From Candidatus Aminicenantota bacterium (GTDB lineage: Bacteria; Acidobacteriota; Aminicenantia; Aminicenantales; Aminicenantaceae), in contig CP070750.1 of the NCBI GenBank assembly GCA_020348385.1, forward strand, positions 2,327,543 to 2,364,056: DNA of 36,514 bases. Reading direction: 5' to 3'. This document shows, one piece after another, positions 23,668-32,199 of the stretch. Both the position numbers and the translations under genes were made by a program. The notes beneath the pieces were generated by a model. The model was not told where the DNA came from. It ran no database searches and saw only the letters and a list, made by a program, of their open reading frames with translations. Within the stretch, counting starts at the first letter, position 1. Every line of letters starts with the position of its first letter.

Positions 23668-24865
23668 TCAAATGGTGTTGACGATGCGGTATTCATACAC
23701 ACACATCTCATTGTCTTTTTCGAGGATGTAGAGCCGGTCGCCGTCTATCTTCACCCTGTCTGCAAAATGAGCAAGAGGAATTTCTCCCAGGAATTCGCCG
23801 CTTTTGTCGAACACATGGAACACAAAGGCATCGGTTTTGGGACTTTCGCTTGTTTTTAAAGTATCTGTGGCTTCCAGCTGTCCCTCGGCATCTGCAAAAT
23901 GAATGGTGACCGGAAGCTCCTCGAAAGTCAGCTGGCGATCAAAGCTCAAAACCCAGATTCTTTTTTTTGCATCGACCGCAAGACTTTTGGACACAAAATT
24001 CAGTTCCGGAAGCTCGATCTGCCTGGGTCCAACCTGCCGTTTGATCTTCTCGATTTTTTCAGAAATTCCATAATTGAGAGGTCTGTCTATGGTCATACGC
24101 AGAGTCCCATCTGGCGTGTATTTCTCTATTTTATTCCGGGTCGCATAGGCAAGGTAAAGGTTATCTTCATCATCGACCGCAAAAGAGATGCGATTGAAAT
24201 ACCGATAGCAATCCCAATCTTCGTACAACTTTTGTGTACCGGCTGTCCTGAGTATTTGTCCGTCTTCATCAACAATCTGAAGCAAACCCGGGTAAGATTC
24301 TTGACTGAAAAAAAGCCCCCTGGTTAAAACAGATTCACCCGAGCTCAAAAGGGCTATCTCCCCTGTAATTTTCATTGTGGCGATATTCTTTATCTCATTC
24401 CCTTCAGGGGAAAGAACCTTCAAACGATTCGTCGATCTGTCCGTGATATACATCTGGCCTTCGTTATCAACAGCAACGCCACCCATGATCTGGAATTCAC
24501 CCGGCCCCTGACCTTTTCTACCATTGGAAACCAAAAATTCACCATCTGGAGAATACTTCTGGATGCGGTGATTCCCAGAATCCGCTACATAGACATTCCT
24601 GTTTGAATCGAGCGATATGTCGAACGGTTTGTATAATTGTCCGAATTTACGAACAAACTCCAACTTGACTTCGGGATCCTCTGTCCATTGCGATGTTGTG
24701 TTGTGGACGTGTTTTACTCCATCTATCACGTCCACAACAGCTGTCGATTCCCGTTTTTCAAGAGCTTCCCCAGAAATATTTTCATCCGATGGGGTAACTC
24801 GATCACCATTGCCACAAAAAAGGCAGAAAAAAACCAAACAGGATCACAGCCCTGTGTAAACGCAT
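23668..24865 (-). CDS. Six-bladed (NHL-type) beta-propeller lipoprotein, frame broken in the signal peptide
   Basis: The main frame encodes a propeller with YKPFDISLDSNRNVYVADSG, NHRIQKYSPDGEFL and GGVAVDNEGQMYITDRSTN blades, typical of NHL/6-bladed proteins. In that frame the only start is a TTG at 24837 with no ribosome site. The proper start is clearly the ATG at 24865, seven bases after AGGAGG, which encodes MRLHRAVILFGFF. That frame then ends at a TGA after 20 codons. The two frames differ by one base across a run of seven T (plus-strand A7, 24827-24833). With six T the signal continues as CLFCGNGDRVTP into the propeller, with cysteines at a lipoprotein-like position. This is a sequencing error, a recent mutation, or slippage or phase variation. 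Confidence 0.8.
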
Positions 24866-24935
24866 GAACTTCCTCCTGACATTTTTTCCATTCTAAGATA
24901 GTATTACGACCCGAATGCTTTTTGTGTTTATCCCT

Positions 24936-25622
24936 TCAAGAATCGCTTTTAAACCATTCTATGGCTTTGTTCAAAATACGGTTGTAAACTTCCCTTTCGG
25001 GAATATCGTATGACTTGGGCACTTTGAAGGAATGATCTCCCCCTTCTATGACTTCCAGAGCCCAGGGAATTTTCAATCCGCCTAATACATTTTTCAGCAA
25101 TTCGAGATCGCACAGGGAATCTCGAGTTCCGGCAAAAAAAAGCATCGGGACTTTTATGCCGGGAAGGTGGGCATCCCGGAGTTTTTTCTTTTGGCCAGGA
25201 GGATGCAAGGGATACCCCAATAGAATCAGACGACCCACAGGCAGCTTTCCTTCGGCAACAAGCTGAGAGGCTATCCTCCCGCCCATGGACTTGCCAGCAG
25301 CGAAAATCTTTGCGTGCGAAAAACCCGATTCTTTTCGAAAATATTCGAAAACCGAGACCCAGGTCTGATCCAATTTTTTGGGAGGATCCGGTGCTTTTTT
25401 CCCTTTCTCTTTGTAGGGGAAATTGAAACGCATCGCGAGATAGCCTGCATTTGCGAGGCCCTCTGCAAAAGAAACGAGCATTGGATTGTTCATATCATTC
25501 CCGGCACCGTGGGCAATGATAACCCCACTTCCCTTCTCTTTTTCAAAGTTCTCAGGAATAGAAAGGATACCGGATACCCTCTCATCTTCTGCTAAGGGAA
25601 TGGTCACTCTTTTGTTCTTCAT
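24936..25622 (-). CDS. TEX30/KANSL3-like alpha/beta hydrolase
   Basis: The 228-residue product is a single alpha/beta hydrolase domain. It has the N-terminal IIAHGAGNDMNNPML (oxyanion region), MRFNFPYKEKGKKAPDPP (a hallmark of the TEX30/KANSL3 subgroup), nucleophile Ser in AAGKSMGGRIAS, acid Asp in FAGTRDSLCD and His in GGDHSFKVP. No signal is present, so it is cytoplasmic. I prefer the ATG at 25622 (GGTGA upstream) to an in-frame TTG at 25658. Natural substrates of this subgroup are not known. It is divergent from the proline iminopeptidase gene, with 88 bases between them. Confidence 0.88.
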   Translation of the reverse strand: MKNKRVTIPLAEDERVSGILSIPENFEKEKGSGVIIAHGAGNDMNNPMLVSFAEGLANAGYLAMRFNFPYKEKGKKAPDPPKKLDQTWVSVFEYFRKESGFSHAKIFAAGKSMGGRIASQLVAEGKLPVGRLILLGYPLHPPGQKKKLRDAHLPGIKVPMLFFAGTRDSLCDLELLKNVLGGLKIPWALEVIEGGDHSFKVPKSYDIPEREVYNRILNKAIEWFKSDS

Positions 25623-25710
25623 AACATCACCCGCAAGATTTTTCCCAGAAAATTTCAAAAATTTGAATAGAAAACAAACAATAAGATATCATATGGTGCG
25701 GAGGGAAAAC

Positions 25711-26721
25711 ATGGGAAGAACAAAATTTTTAATATTCGCGATTCCTTTTTTGTGTATCCTGTTTTGTGTCGCCGGAGAGGCTAGCCCGAAGTTGTGGCCC
25801 CCTTTGAAACCTTACAAAACCGATTATCTCCAGGTTTCACCTCTTCATAAAATCTTTTATCAATTGGGTGGAAATCCAGAAGGAAAGCCCGTGATGGTGA
25901 TCCATGGCGGGCCAGGCGGGGGATGTTCACCGGATATGTTCCGGTTCTTCAATCCAAAAACATTCCACATCGTTCTCCATGACCAAAGAGGAGCCGGACA
26001 AAGCAAACCCTATGCCGAAATCAAAGAAAACACGATCCAGTATTTGGTCGAAGATATCGAAAAATTACGGACACACCTCGGTCTCGGCAAGGTTCTTTTA
26101 TTCGGAGGATCCTGGGGTTCCACTCTCGCACTCGCTTATGCGGAAACCTTTCCCCAGAATGTTTCCGGTATGGTATTGCGAGGTGTCTTCACAGCCACCG
26201 AAGCGGAAATCGACCATTTCTATCACGGAGAAACAGCCAGATATTTCCCGGAAAATTATCAACGGCTCCTCGAACACATCGACAATCCCGAAAAAAAGAA
26301 CTATCCGGCACAACTACTGGAAAAAATCCAAAGTTCCAACCCAACCACAAGGCAAAAATACGCTCTGGCCTGGGCCAAATACGAGATTAAAATGGCGGTC
26401 CTTCAAATTCCAGATAAAGTGGTGGATGACATCTTCAAGGAATGGAATCCTTACGATTTTGCCCTTCTCGAAAATTACTACATGGCGAACAATTGTTTTT
26501 TGCAAGAGGGGCAATTGCTGAATAACGCCGATAAGCTGAAAGACATCCCGATGACGATCGTCAACGGACGGTATGATGTGATTTGCCCCCCGATCACAGC
26601 CTTTAAGCTGCACAAAAAACTGCCGCACTCCAAACTCATCATCGTGGAAAGGGCTGGACATTCGGCTAACGTGGAACCGCTGAGGACTTTTCTCGTCAAC
26701 GCTGTAAAAGCTTTCGAATAA
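25711..26721 (+). CDS. pip: Proline iminopeptidase-like S33 peptidase with signal peptide
   Basis: The product has 336 residues with GGAGGG five bases before the ATG. An upstream in-frame extension lacks a ribosome site and would bury the signal peptide (residues 1-24, MGRTKFLIFAIPFLCILFCVAGEA), so I reject it. Motifs are HGGPGGGCSPDMFRFF (oxyanion hole), DQRGAGQSKPYAE, nucleophile Ser in LLFGGSWGSTLAL, Asp in VNGRYDVICPP and His in ERAGHSANVEP. The enzyme removes N-terminal proline from peptides. Most bacterial homologues are cytoplasmic, so the signal is noteworthy and fits extracytoplasmic peptide use. It converges on the 4Fe-4S gene with a 2-base gap. Confidence 0.93.
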   Translation: MGRTKFLIFAIPFLCILFCVAGEASPKLWPPLKPYKTDYLQVSPLHKIFYQLGGNPEGKPVMVIHGGPGGGCSPDMFRFFNPKTFHIVLHDQRGAGQSKPYAEIKENTIQYLVEDIEKLRTHLGLGKVLLFGGSWGSTLALAYAETFPQNVSGMVLRGVFTATEAEIDHFYHGETARYFPENYQRLLEHIDNPEKKNYPAQLLEKIQSSNPTTRQKYALAWAKYEIKMAVLQIPDKVVDDIFKEWNPYDFALLENYYMANNCFLQEGQLLNNADKLKDIPMTIVNGRYDVICPPITAFKLHKKLPHSKLIIVERAGHSANVEPLRTFLVNAVKAFE

Positions 26722-26723
26722 CC

Positions 26724-27911
26724 CTATGTTTTGATACGGGCTTTGGATTTTTTCTCAAGGGTGAGTGATACTTCGCGTTCCTCAAATGTGAGAGCGATGA
26801 TACCTTCAGGACACTTGAGTTCACACTGTCCGCAGCCGATACATTTGGCCTCGTCGATCCGGGATTTTTTATTCACGACAGATACGGCCTTTACTGGACA
26901 ATATTTGATACATGTGCCACACCCCGTGCACAAGGATTCATCCGGGATTTGTGCCACATAATAACAACGGGCACGCATCGGGATCAATCCCCGGCTGTAG
27001 GAACCGATAACACCACAGCAGTCCCAGCAACAATTGCATATGCCAATTTCAGGTTCATCGAGATCCTCCCGTTCATGGAAGACCTGGTGAATGGCACCTT
27101 TTTTTTGGACATCTTTGATGATATCCAGGGCTTCTTCCTTGCTGATATACCGGGCAATCCCGTAATTGACCGTATACCTTGTGATTCGCCCAAGAGCGAT
27201 ACAAGATTCATCGGCATGTTCGAACCGGCAGGGCTCACCCATAAACTTCCGCCACTGGCGGCAAAAACAATGGACCACCGCGATCTGGTTTTTGTCCCCG
27301 TATTTATCGATGAGTTCAAACACGCTCCGGGTCGGATAGATCTTGGTTTCAGGCGTTTTAATCTTCTGGCGCACATCGACTTGTACAATCTCGACCTTTT
27401 CCTTCGTTTCCTGGGGAATCACAACCCTTCTGTGTGATCGGGATTTTTTCTGGGTGTGGTAATTCCAGAGATTCCTGAACGGAAAAACATTGAATTTTCC
27501 CCAGGACTTAAATAGATCATCCACACGATGGGCGAATTCTCTTTTTTGAGGGGTATCCGCTCCGTCACTTAGGAACGCCTCGAACCATCCCAACAGGATC
27601 GGGGGCAAGACAAACAGCTCTTCCTCTTCTTCTGTGTAGTGTGTCCATATAAGCCCCTTTTCGCAGAGTGTTTTCAGGAAGGGACGGAAGGATTCCTCAG
27701 GAAGTTCGGAGAAGGCTGATATCTGCCGAAAATTCAACGGATCTCTGCCGATTTTTAGCAGGAACTCGTTTTCTTCCGGTGTGATCACGACATCGAAGCA
27801 GTCCAACAATGCGCGGGTCACCGGAATGCTGCTGACATTCTGTTTGTTCATCTTATGGGCTAATGCCCGAAGGTTTGCCAACCGTTCCTTGGTTATTTTT
27901 TTCTTTTCCAT
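26724..27911 (-). CDS. Winged-helix-like 4Fe-4S dicluster protein with extra cysteine-rich site
   Basis: The product has 395 residues. Residues about 45-115 look like a winged-helix fold (VVITPEENEFLLKIG, QISAFSELPEESF, LKTLCEKGLIW). A middle region has CFCRQW (about 222-228) and a dense CNCCWDCCG cluster (about 300-308). Two ferredoxin motifs follow, CTGCGTCIKYCP and CIGCGQCELKCP. No membrane segment or signal is present. Proteins of this layout occur in anaerobes as putative electron carriers or redox-sensing proteins; I do not know a defined role. The ATG at 27911 has AGGTG upstream and is preferred over a GTG at 27917. It starts 12 bases after the TauE-like gene ends, on the same strand, so the two are probably one transcript. 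Confidence 0.85.
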   Translation of the reverse strand: MEKKKITKERLANLRALAHKMNKQNVSSIPVTRALLDCFDVVITPEENEFLLKIGRDPLNFRQISAFSELPEESFRPFLKTLCEKGLIWTHYTEEEEELFVLPPILLGWFEAFLSDGADTPQKREFAHRVDDLFKSWGKFNVFPFRNLWNYHTQKKSRSHRRVVIPQETKEKVEIVQVDVRQKIKTPETKIYPTRSVFELIDKYGDKNQIAVVHCFCRQWRKFMGEPCRFEHADESCIALGRITRYTVNYGIARYISKEEALDIIKDVQKKGAIHQVFHEREDLDEPEIGICNCCWDCCGVIGSYSRGLIPMRARCYYVAQIPDESLCTGCGTCIKYCPVKAVSVVNKKSRIDEAKCIGCGQCELKCPEGIIALTFEEREVSLTLEKKSKARIKT

Positions 27912-27923
27912 ACCCACCTACTC

Positions 27924-28637
27924 TCAAAAAAGGATTTTGACGCCAACGCCAAAAAGGGCGATGCTAACAATCCTGCGGAATGTATCCTGATTAATTTTCT
28001 GCAGCAGAACCTTGCCTGTCCTCACTCCGAAATAGGCCATGACACAAAGAAAGGGCAAAAGAACATAAAAAGAATTATCCTGGACAGTCTTGGTAATCAA
28101 ATATGTCGGAATCCTTGTCGTATCGATCACGACGGCGATCATGGCGGAGGTGGCCACATAGATTTCTTTGGGCAGGTTGAAGGCTGTCAAGAAGGCCCCT
28201 CTAATGGCTCCACCTAAACCGATCAATCCCGCGAGGAATCCGGAAAGACTGCCCCCCATTATTGCTGTGGGCTTGGATTTTTTCAGCCCAAACTTCGGTT
28301 TGATGAAGGAGTATACGGCGTAAACGATCAAAAATACGCCCAAGACGATTTTTACTACATCCAGGGGAATCAGCGATATCAGCATAGCTCCAGAGAAAGC
28401 CATAAGGATACTCGGGATCCCAAAGAGCGAAAAAATTTTGAAGTCTATGCTTTTCCAGAACAACCGGATCTTAAAAACGTTATTGAAGAGATGAAAGACA
28501 GCCACCACAAAAACAGCCGTCTTGATATCCATGAAAAGGAACGCCACCGGGATCAATAATGCTGAACTCCCGAAGCCTGCAACGGTTGCCGCAACGGCAG
28601 CTCCATAAGATGCGATCAGAAATAGGGAACTATTCAA
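27924..28637 (-). CDS. TauE/SafE-family membrane permease
   Basis: The product has 237 residues and about seven transmembrane segments. The two repeat signatures are TVAGFGSSALLIPV (N-terminal) and LSGFLAGLIGLGGAIRGAF (C-terminal), as in the sulfite exporter TauE/SafE family (PF01925), which moves sulfonates, sulfite or small organic anions. The only upstream start in the frame is a TTG at 28637, preceded by AGGA seven bases away; the frame closes at a TAG 12 bases further. The adjoining 4Fe-4S gene suggests a redox-linked substrate, but this is weak evidence. Confidence 0.85.
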   Translation of the reverse strand: MNSSLFLIASYGAAVAATVAGFGSSALLIPVAFLFMDIKTAVFVVAVFHLFNNVFKIRLFWKSIDFKIFSLFGIPSILMAFSGAMLISLIPLDVVKIVLGVFLIVYAVYSFIKPKFGLKKSKPTAIMGGSLSGFLAGLIGLGGAIRGAFLTAFNLPKEIYVATSAMIAVVIDTTRIPTYLITKTVQDNSFYVLLPFLCVMAYFGVRTGKVLLQKINQDTFRRIVSIALFGVGVKILF

Positions 28638-28691
28638 TATCCAATCCTAGTCATCGTATTTATTTCCAGGGATTATTTTGATCTAGGGAGG

Positions 28692-31190
28692 TTAATCTTC
28701 TACGCCAATGTCTTCCAAAATTTCTGCATAAATGGGATCCTCACGGAAGCTATCCCATCTGGGATCCATTTTTGACGCATTGACAATGAAAGCCTGTTCG
28801 TCAGAGGCCCGCACGAGGAAGGCGAGGGCCTGATCTCCCTGGTTTAAAGCTTTATATAACAGAGCAATCTCGTGCAAAGGCACATGATTGGTTTCCTCTT
28901 TCAGGAGAAGCTCCTCCAGAACATTCTGGGCCTCCTCAGTTTTTCCCGCCAGGGCATGGGCCTGGGCCAAATGACATAGGTAATCAACACTGGATTCAGA
29001 CAGAGAAACAGCTTTCTGGAACGCTGCAATTGCTTCCTCGAATTCTCCCTTTTGAAGATGGGCCAGACCGATGGCATCATGTGCCCAGTGAAAATCGGGA
29101 TCCATTTGGAGCGCTTTTTGGACTTGGGTAATTGCCTGCTCGTATTGACGCCCAAAATAGAACAAATAACCGATACTGGTGTTGACGGAAAGGGAAAAGG
29201 GGTTCAGTTCCCGCGCTTTCTCCATCTCTATCAAGGCCTCATCAAAACGTCCCATATCTCTCAACAAAGACCCATACCAGTGATGGGCTATTGCGTAACT
29301 GGGATTGAGACCGATAGCCCAGTTGTAGTCTGTCTCAGCACCAAACCAATCTCCTTCATATCGATACTTCACCCAGGCCAAGGAAGTGTAGGCTTCGGCA
29401 AGGTTCTCATCCAGCTCCAAGGCAGTCTGGGCTGCTTCTCGGGCCATGGGATATGCTTCTGACGGAGGAATATAATAATAACTGGCAAGCATGCTGTAGG
29501 CATCAGCCAATCCTGCATGAGCCAGAGCAAAGGTCGGGTCCAGTTCGATGGCCTGTTCGAATAACTCTTTAGCCCTCAGCAAATCGTCCTGCGTTCTCTT
29601 GTTCCACAGAGAACGAGCCCTTAAAACAAGCTGATAAGCCTCTGGATTGACCGGACGCGCGAGGGCCAGGCGGGCCTGTTCGGCAGGGGTCACAACAATC
29701 TTGATCTCACGAGCAATGGCCCGTGCAAGCTCGCTCTGCAAGGCTAGGATATCGCGGAGGTCCCTCTCATAACTATTGGACCAGATATTTCGATCCGTTC
29801 GTGCCTCTATCAACTGCACGCTCACCAAGACTCTCTGTTGGGAGACCATGACCGATCCCTCCACGACCGCATCGACGCCGAGTTCTCTGGCAATCTCCGG
29901 CAGAGGTTTTGTCGTATCTTTGTATTGCATGACCGAAGTGGAGGATATCACGCGCTCAAGGGCCTCCATCTGGGCAAGGTTGGAAATCAAGGCTTGTGTC
30001 ATCCCGTCGGACAGGTATTCCTGTGTTGAAATCCTCGATAAATTTTTCAAAGGCAGGACAGCAATGGAATTCAGGCTTTTTTGTCCTCCCTTGAATACTC
30101 CGGGATAAAAAAACAGAGCAGTGATCACCATGGCAACCATCAGAAAAGCCAAAACAGCCATCAGAACGATCTTCCTGTCTTTGATTTTTCCTGCCTTTTC
30201 TTTTTTTCTCCCGATTCCAACAGTTTTGATCGTGGTCAAGTTTTTCTCGATTTCGACAAGATCAGCGAGAAGCACATCTGCCGTTGGATATCTTTCATTC
30301 TTATCCTTTTCCAAACATTTCAAGATCATCTGGCTGATCTCGACAGGTATCTGGTCATCGAATTTTCGCGGATCAGGAGGCTGTTCTGTCTTGTGTTTCA
30401 ATATCACACTGAGAGGAGTCTCGCCCTGGAAAGGGACCTTCCCGGTGAGCATCTCAAAAAGAATGACGCCCAGAGAATATATATCCGATTGGTGGTCAAC
30501 CCCAACTCCCTCAACCTGTTCAGGCGACATGTATTCGGGTGTTCCGATGATCATCCCGGTTTCCGTGATGCTCTTTGTTCGGATGGATCGGGCAATCCCG
30601 AAATCCATAATCCTTGCGTTCCCTTCGCTGTCAACCATGACATTCTGAGGCTTCAGGTCTCTGTGGACAACTCCCAGCCTATGGGCTTCTGTCAATCCTT
30701 CACAAACTTGCTTGGCAATGGATAGGGTTTTGGTTTTCGATAATTGGCCAACTCGCTTGATCAGGCTCTTCAAATTCTCGCCTGGAACAAACTCCATGGT
30801 TATGAATGGCGTTTTTTCCTCTTCGCTCAGATCGTACATCCGGCATACATTCCGGTGAGAGACTTTTCGGGCTAGTTTCAATTCATTCCGGAATCGCTCG
30901 ATCGTTTTCTCGTCCCCAGCAATTTCTGGGGCAAGAACTTTTAAGGCCACTTTATCTTCGATTTTTCGGTCAAAAACTTTGTAGACTATTCCCATCCCTC
31001 CTTCCCCGAGCTCCTCGATCACTTCATACCTATCCCCAAATACCCGTCCTCTTTTTAGTCTTTTCATCGGGGTGTGTAGAGTTCTTGTTGGTGTGTCTTG
31101 GACAGAAGAAACAGGGATAAGCTGCGTTCCGCAGTTGCTGCAGAACCGGCTTGTCTGGGTGTTTTCAAAATCGCATTTCGAACATTTCAT
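28692..31190 (-). CDS. Ser/Thr protein kinase with zinc ribbon, TM segment, TolB/FlgO-like domain and TPRs
   Basis: The product has 832 residues. The order of domains is: a zinc ribbon with two Cys pairs (CSKC, CSNC; residues 3-20); a Hanks kinase domain (about 55-318) with GEGGMG (62-67), Lys84, HRDLKPQN (176-183) and DFG (196-198), so probably active; and a transmembrane helix (about 341-362). A periplasmic NSIAVLPLKNLS start opens a TolB/FlgO-like domain (373-500), with VDAVVEGSV and LIEARTDRNIWSNSYERDL, followed by about nine TPR-like repeats (about 510-830). This architecture is common in Acidobacteria-like genomes, and the periplasmic half probably senses or scaffolds. The N-terminal ribbon is extra. 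No cognate phosphatase is nearby. A possible promoter lies about 25 bases upstream of the start. Confidence 0.93.
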   Translation of the reverse strand: MKCSKCDFENTQTSRFCSNCGTQLIPVSSVQDTPTRTLHTPMKRLKRGRVFGDRYEVIEELGEGGMGIVYKVFDRKIEDKVALKVLAPEIAGDEKTIERFRNELKLARKVSHRNVCRMYDLSEEEKTPFITMEFVPGENLKSLIKRVGQLSKTKTLSIAKQVCEGLTEAHRLGVVHRDLKPQNVMVDSEGNARIMDFGIARSIRTKSITETGMIIGTPEYMSPEQVEGVGVDHQSDIYSLGVILFEMLTGKVPFQGETPLSVILKHKTEQPPDPRKFDDQIPVEISQMILKCLEKDKNERYPTADVLLADLVEIEKNLTTIKTVGIGRKKEKAGKIKDRKIVLMAVLAFLMVAMVITALFFYPGVFKGGQKSLNSIAVLPLKNLSRISTQEYLSDGMTQALISNLAQMEALERVISSTSVMQYKDTTKPLPEIARELGVDAVVEGSVMVSQQRVLVSVQLIEARTDRNIWSNSYERDLRDILALQSELARAIAREIKIVVTPAEQARLALARPVNPEAYQLVLRARSLWNKRTQDDLLRAKELFEQAIELDPTFALAHAGLADAYSMLASYYYIPPSEAYPMAREAAQTALELDENLAEAYTSLAWVKYRYEGDWFGAETDYNWAIGLNPSYAIAHHWYGSLLRDMGRFDEALIEMEKARELNPFSLSVNTSIGYLFYFGRQYEQAITQVQKALQMDPDFHWAHDAIGLAHLQKGEFEEAIAAFQKAVSLSESSVDYLCHLAQAHALAGKTEEAQNVLEELLLKEETNHVPLHEIALLYKALNQGDQALAFLVRASDEQAFIVNASKMDPRWDSFREDPIYAEILEDIGVED

Positions 31191-31213
31191 CGGACTGAAC
31201 TTTTTGCCTTAAA

Positions 31214-31242
31214 AGTATAACTCTTAATCTTGATAATTGAAA
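31214..31242 (-). promoter_or_regulatory. Possible promoter for the kinase gene (good -10, weak -35)
   Basis: On the minus strand TTTCAA (31242-31237), 17 bases, then TATACT (31219-31214), the latter five of six matches. The ATG is at 31190. The rest of 31243-31340 is A/T-rich with no further feature I can support. Confidence 0.3.
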
Positions 31243-31340
31243 CGAAAATCGTCCCTCCACGGCATTTTCTCTTTAAAACCGCTTATAATATAAGACGTGC
31301 AGTCGCGGCAGGAAGTTGCTTCAAAGTTGAATAATACAGA

Positions 31341-31994
31341 TTAGAAGACAAAAGAGATTCCAGCGACACCATTCAAACCGCTTAGATTATCCGGCTCAGC
31401 AAAAATCATCACATATCTAACATCTAGCCGTATTCCGATATTTGGTCTGATAAAAAATTGCACTCCTGCCCCTATATTAGCAAGAGGATCGATGGTTTTG
31501 TCAGGCGCTAGAAAATCCACTTCGAAACCATATGATGTTACATGCGTTTGGTCTTTCGCGAGAATCTTATCCAATCCTCCGCCCACAACGATATAAGGCT
31601 TGATATTGCCCTGGAGAAATTGAAAGATAAAATTCAAAGTTATCGTATGGCGCTTGGAAGAGTCGATCTCGACTTCATCCTGGTCAGAAGGGTCCACCAG
31701 CGTAAGTTTCGAAGATAGGGTATACCGCCAATCCAACTCTAGAGCGATATTATCTTTTAAATACAGGGCGAATGATGCTCCCAAATTCGGAGGAGTATGC
31801 GCAGGAGTCACCGGAAAATCATTCTCTCCAAGGACATAATCTTCTTCAGAGCCATATTGAAAAACATGGTTCATGCCTACGAAAAAGGACATCTGGTATT
31901 TTGCGGCCAGAGCTGGCTGAATCAAAAGAAAAATGGATATGAATCCGAATAAAATAATCTTTACTTTTTTTCTCTGATTGTTCCTATTTTTCAT
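31341..31994 (-). CDS. Small outer-membrane beta-barrel protein
   Basis: The product has 217 residues with a signal peptide (MKNRNNQRKKVKIILFGFIS then LLIQPALA) and about eight amphipathic strands: FVGMNHVFQ, ALELDWRYTLSS, TITLNFIFQF, IGIRLDVRYVMIF. It ends in GVAGISFVF with a terminal Phe, as in OmpA/OmpW-like or generic outer-membrane beta-barrel domains. I chose the ATG at 31994, with AGAGG six bases upstream, over a longer frame starting 15 codons earlier. A TATAAT on the minus strand (32031-32026) with no clear -35 could be its promoter. It is divergent from the subtilase gene. The gap 31995-32199 otherwise shows no structure. Confidence 0.8.
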   Translation of the reverse strand: MKNRNNQRKKVKIILFGFISIFLLIQPALAAKYQMSFFVGMNHVFQYGSEEDYVLGENDFPVTPAHTPPNLGASFALYLKDNIALELDWRYTLSSKLTLVDPSDQDEVEIDSSKRHTITLNFIFQFLQGNIKPYIVVGGGLDKILAKDQTHVTSYGFEVDFLAPDKTIDPLANIGAGVQFFIRPNIGIRLDVRYVMIFAEPDNLSGLNGVAGISFVF

Positions 31995-32199
31995 TTTTGC
32001 CTCTTGAATTTTTTTATTTAGAAGAATTATAGTATGCAAGCAGAAAAAAAGAAAGATGCAATCATGTAAAAAAAACTTACATCGAGATCGAAGGTTTCCC
32101 AGTTGAAACCCAAGTTGAATGGATAACTATTTATATATCAGCACATTTTCTCCTCCTTATGGTTGGCATAAAAAATGCATATCATGGATCAAACAATTC

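Noticed and set aside
25486..25710. N-terminal extension of the proline iminopeptidase
   Set aside because: It overlaps the divergent hydrolase gene, and the ATG at 25711 has a strong ribosome site and a signal peptide.
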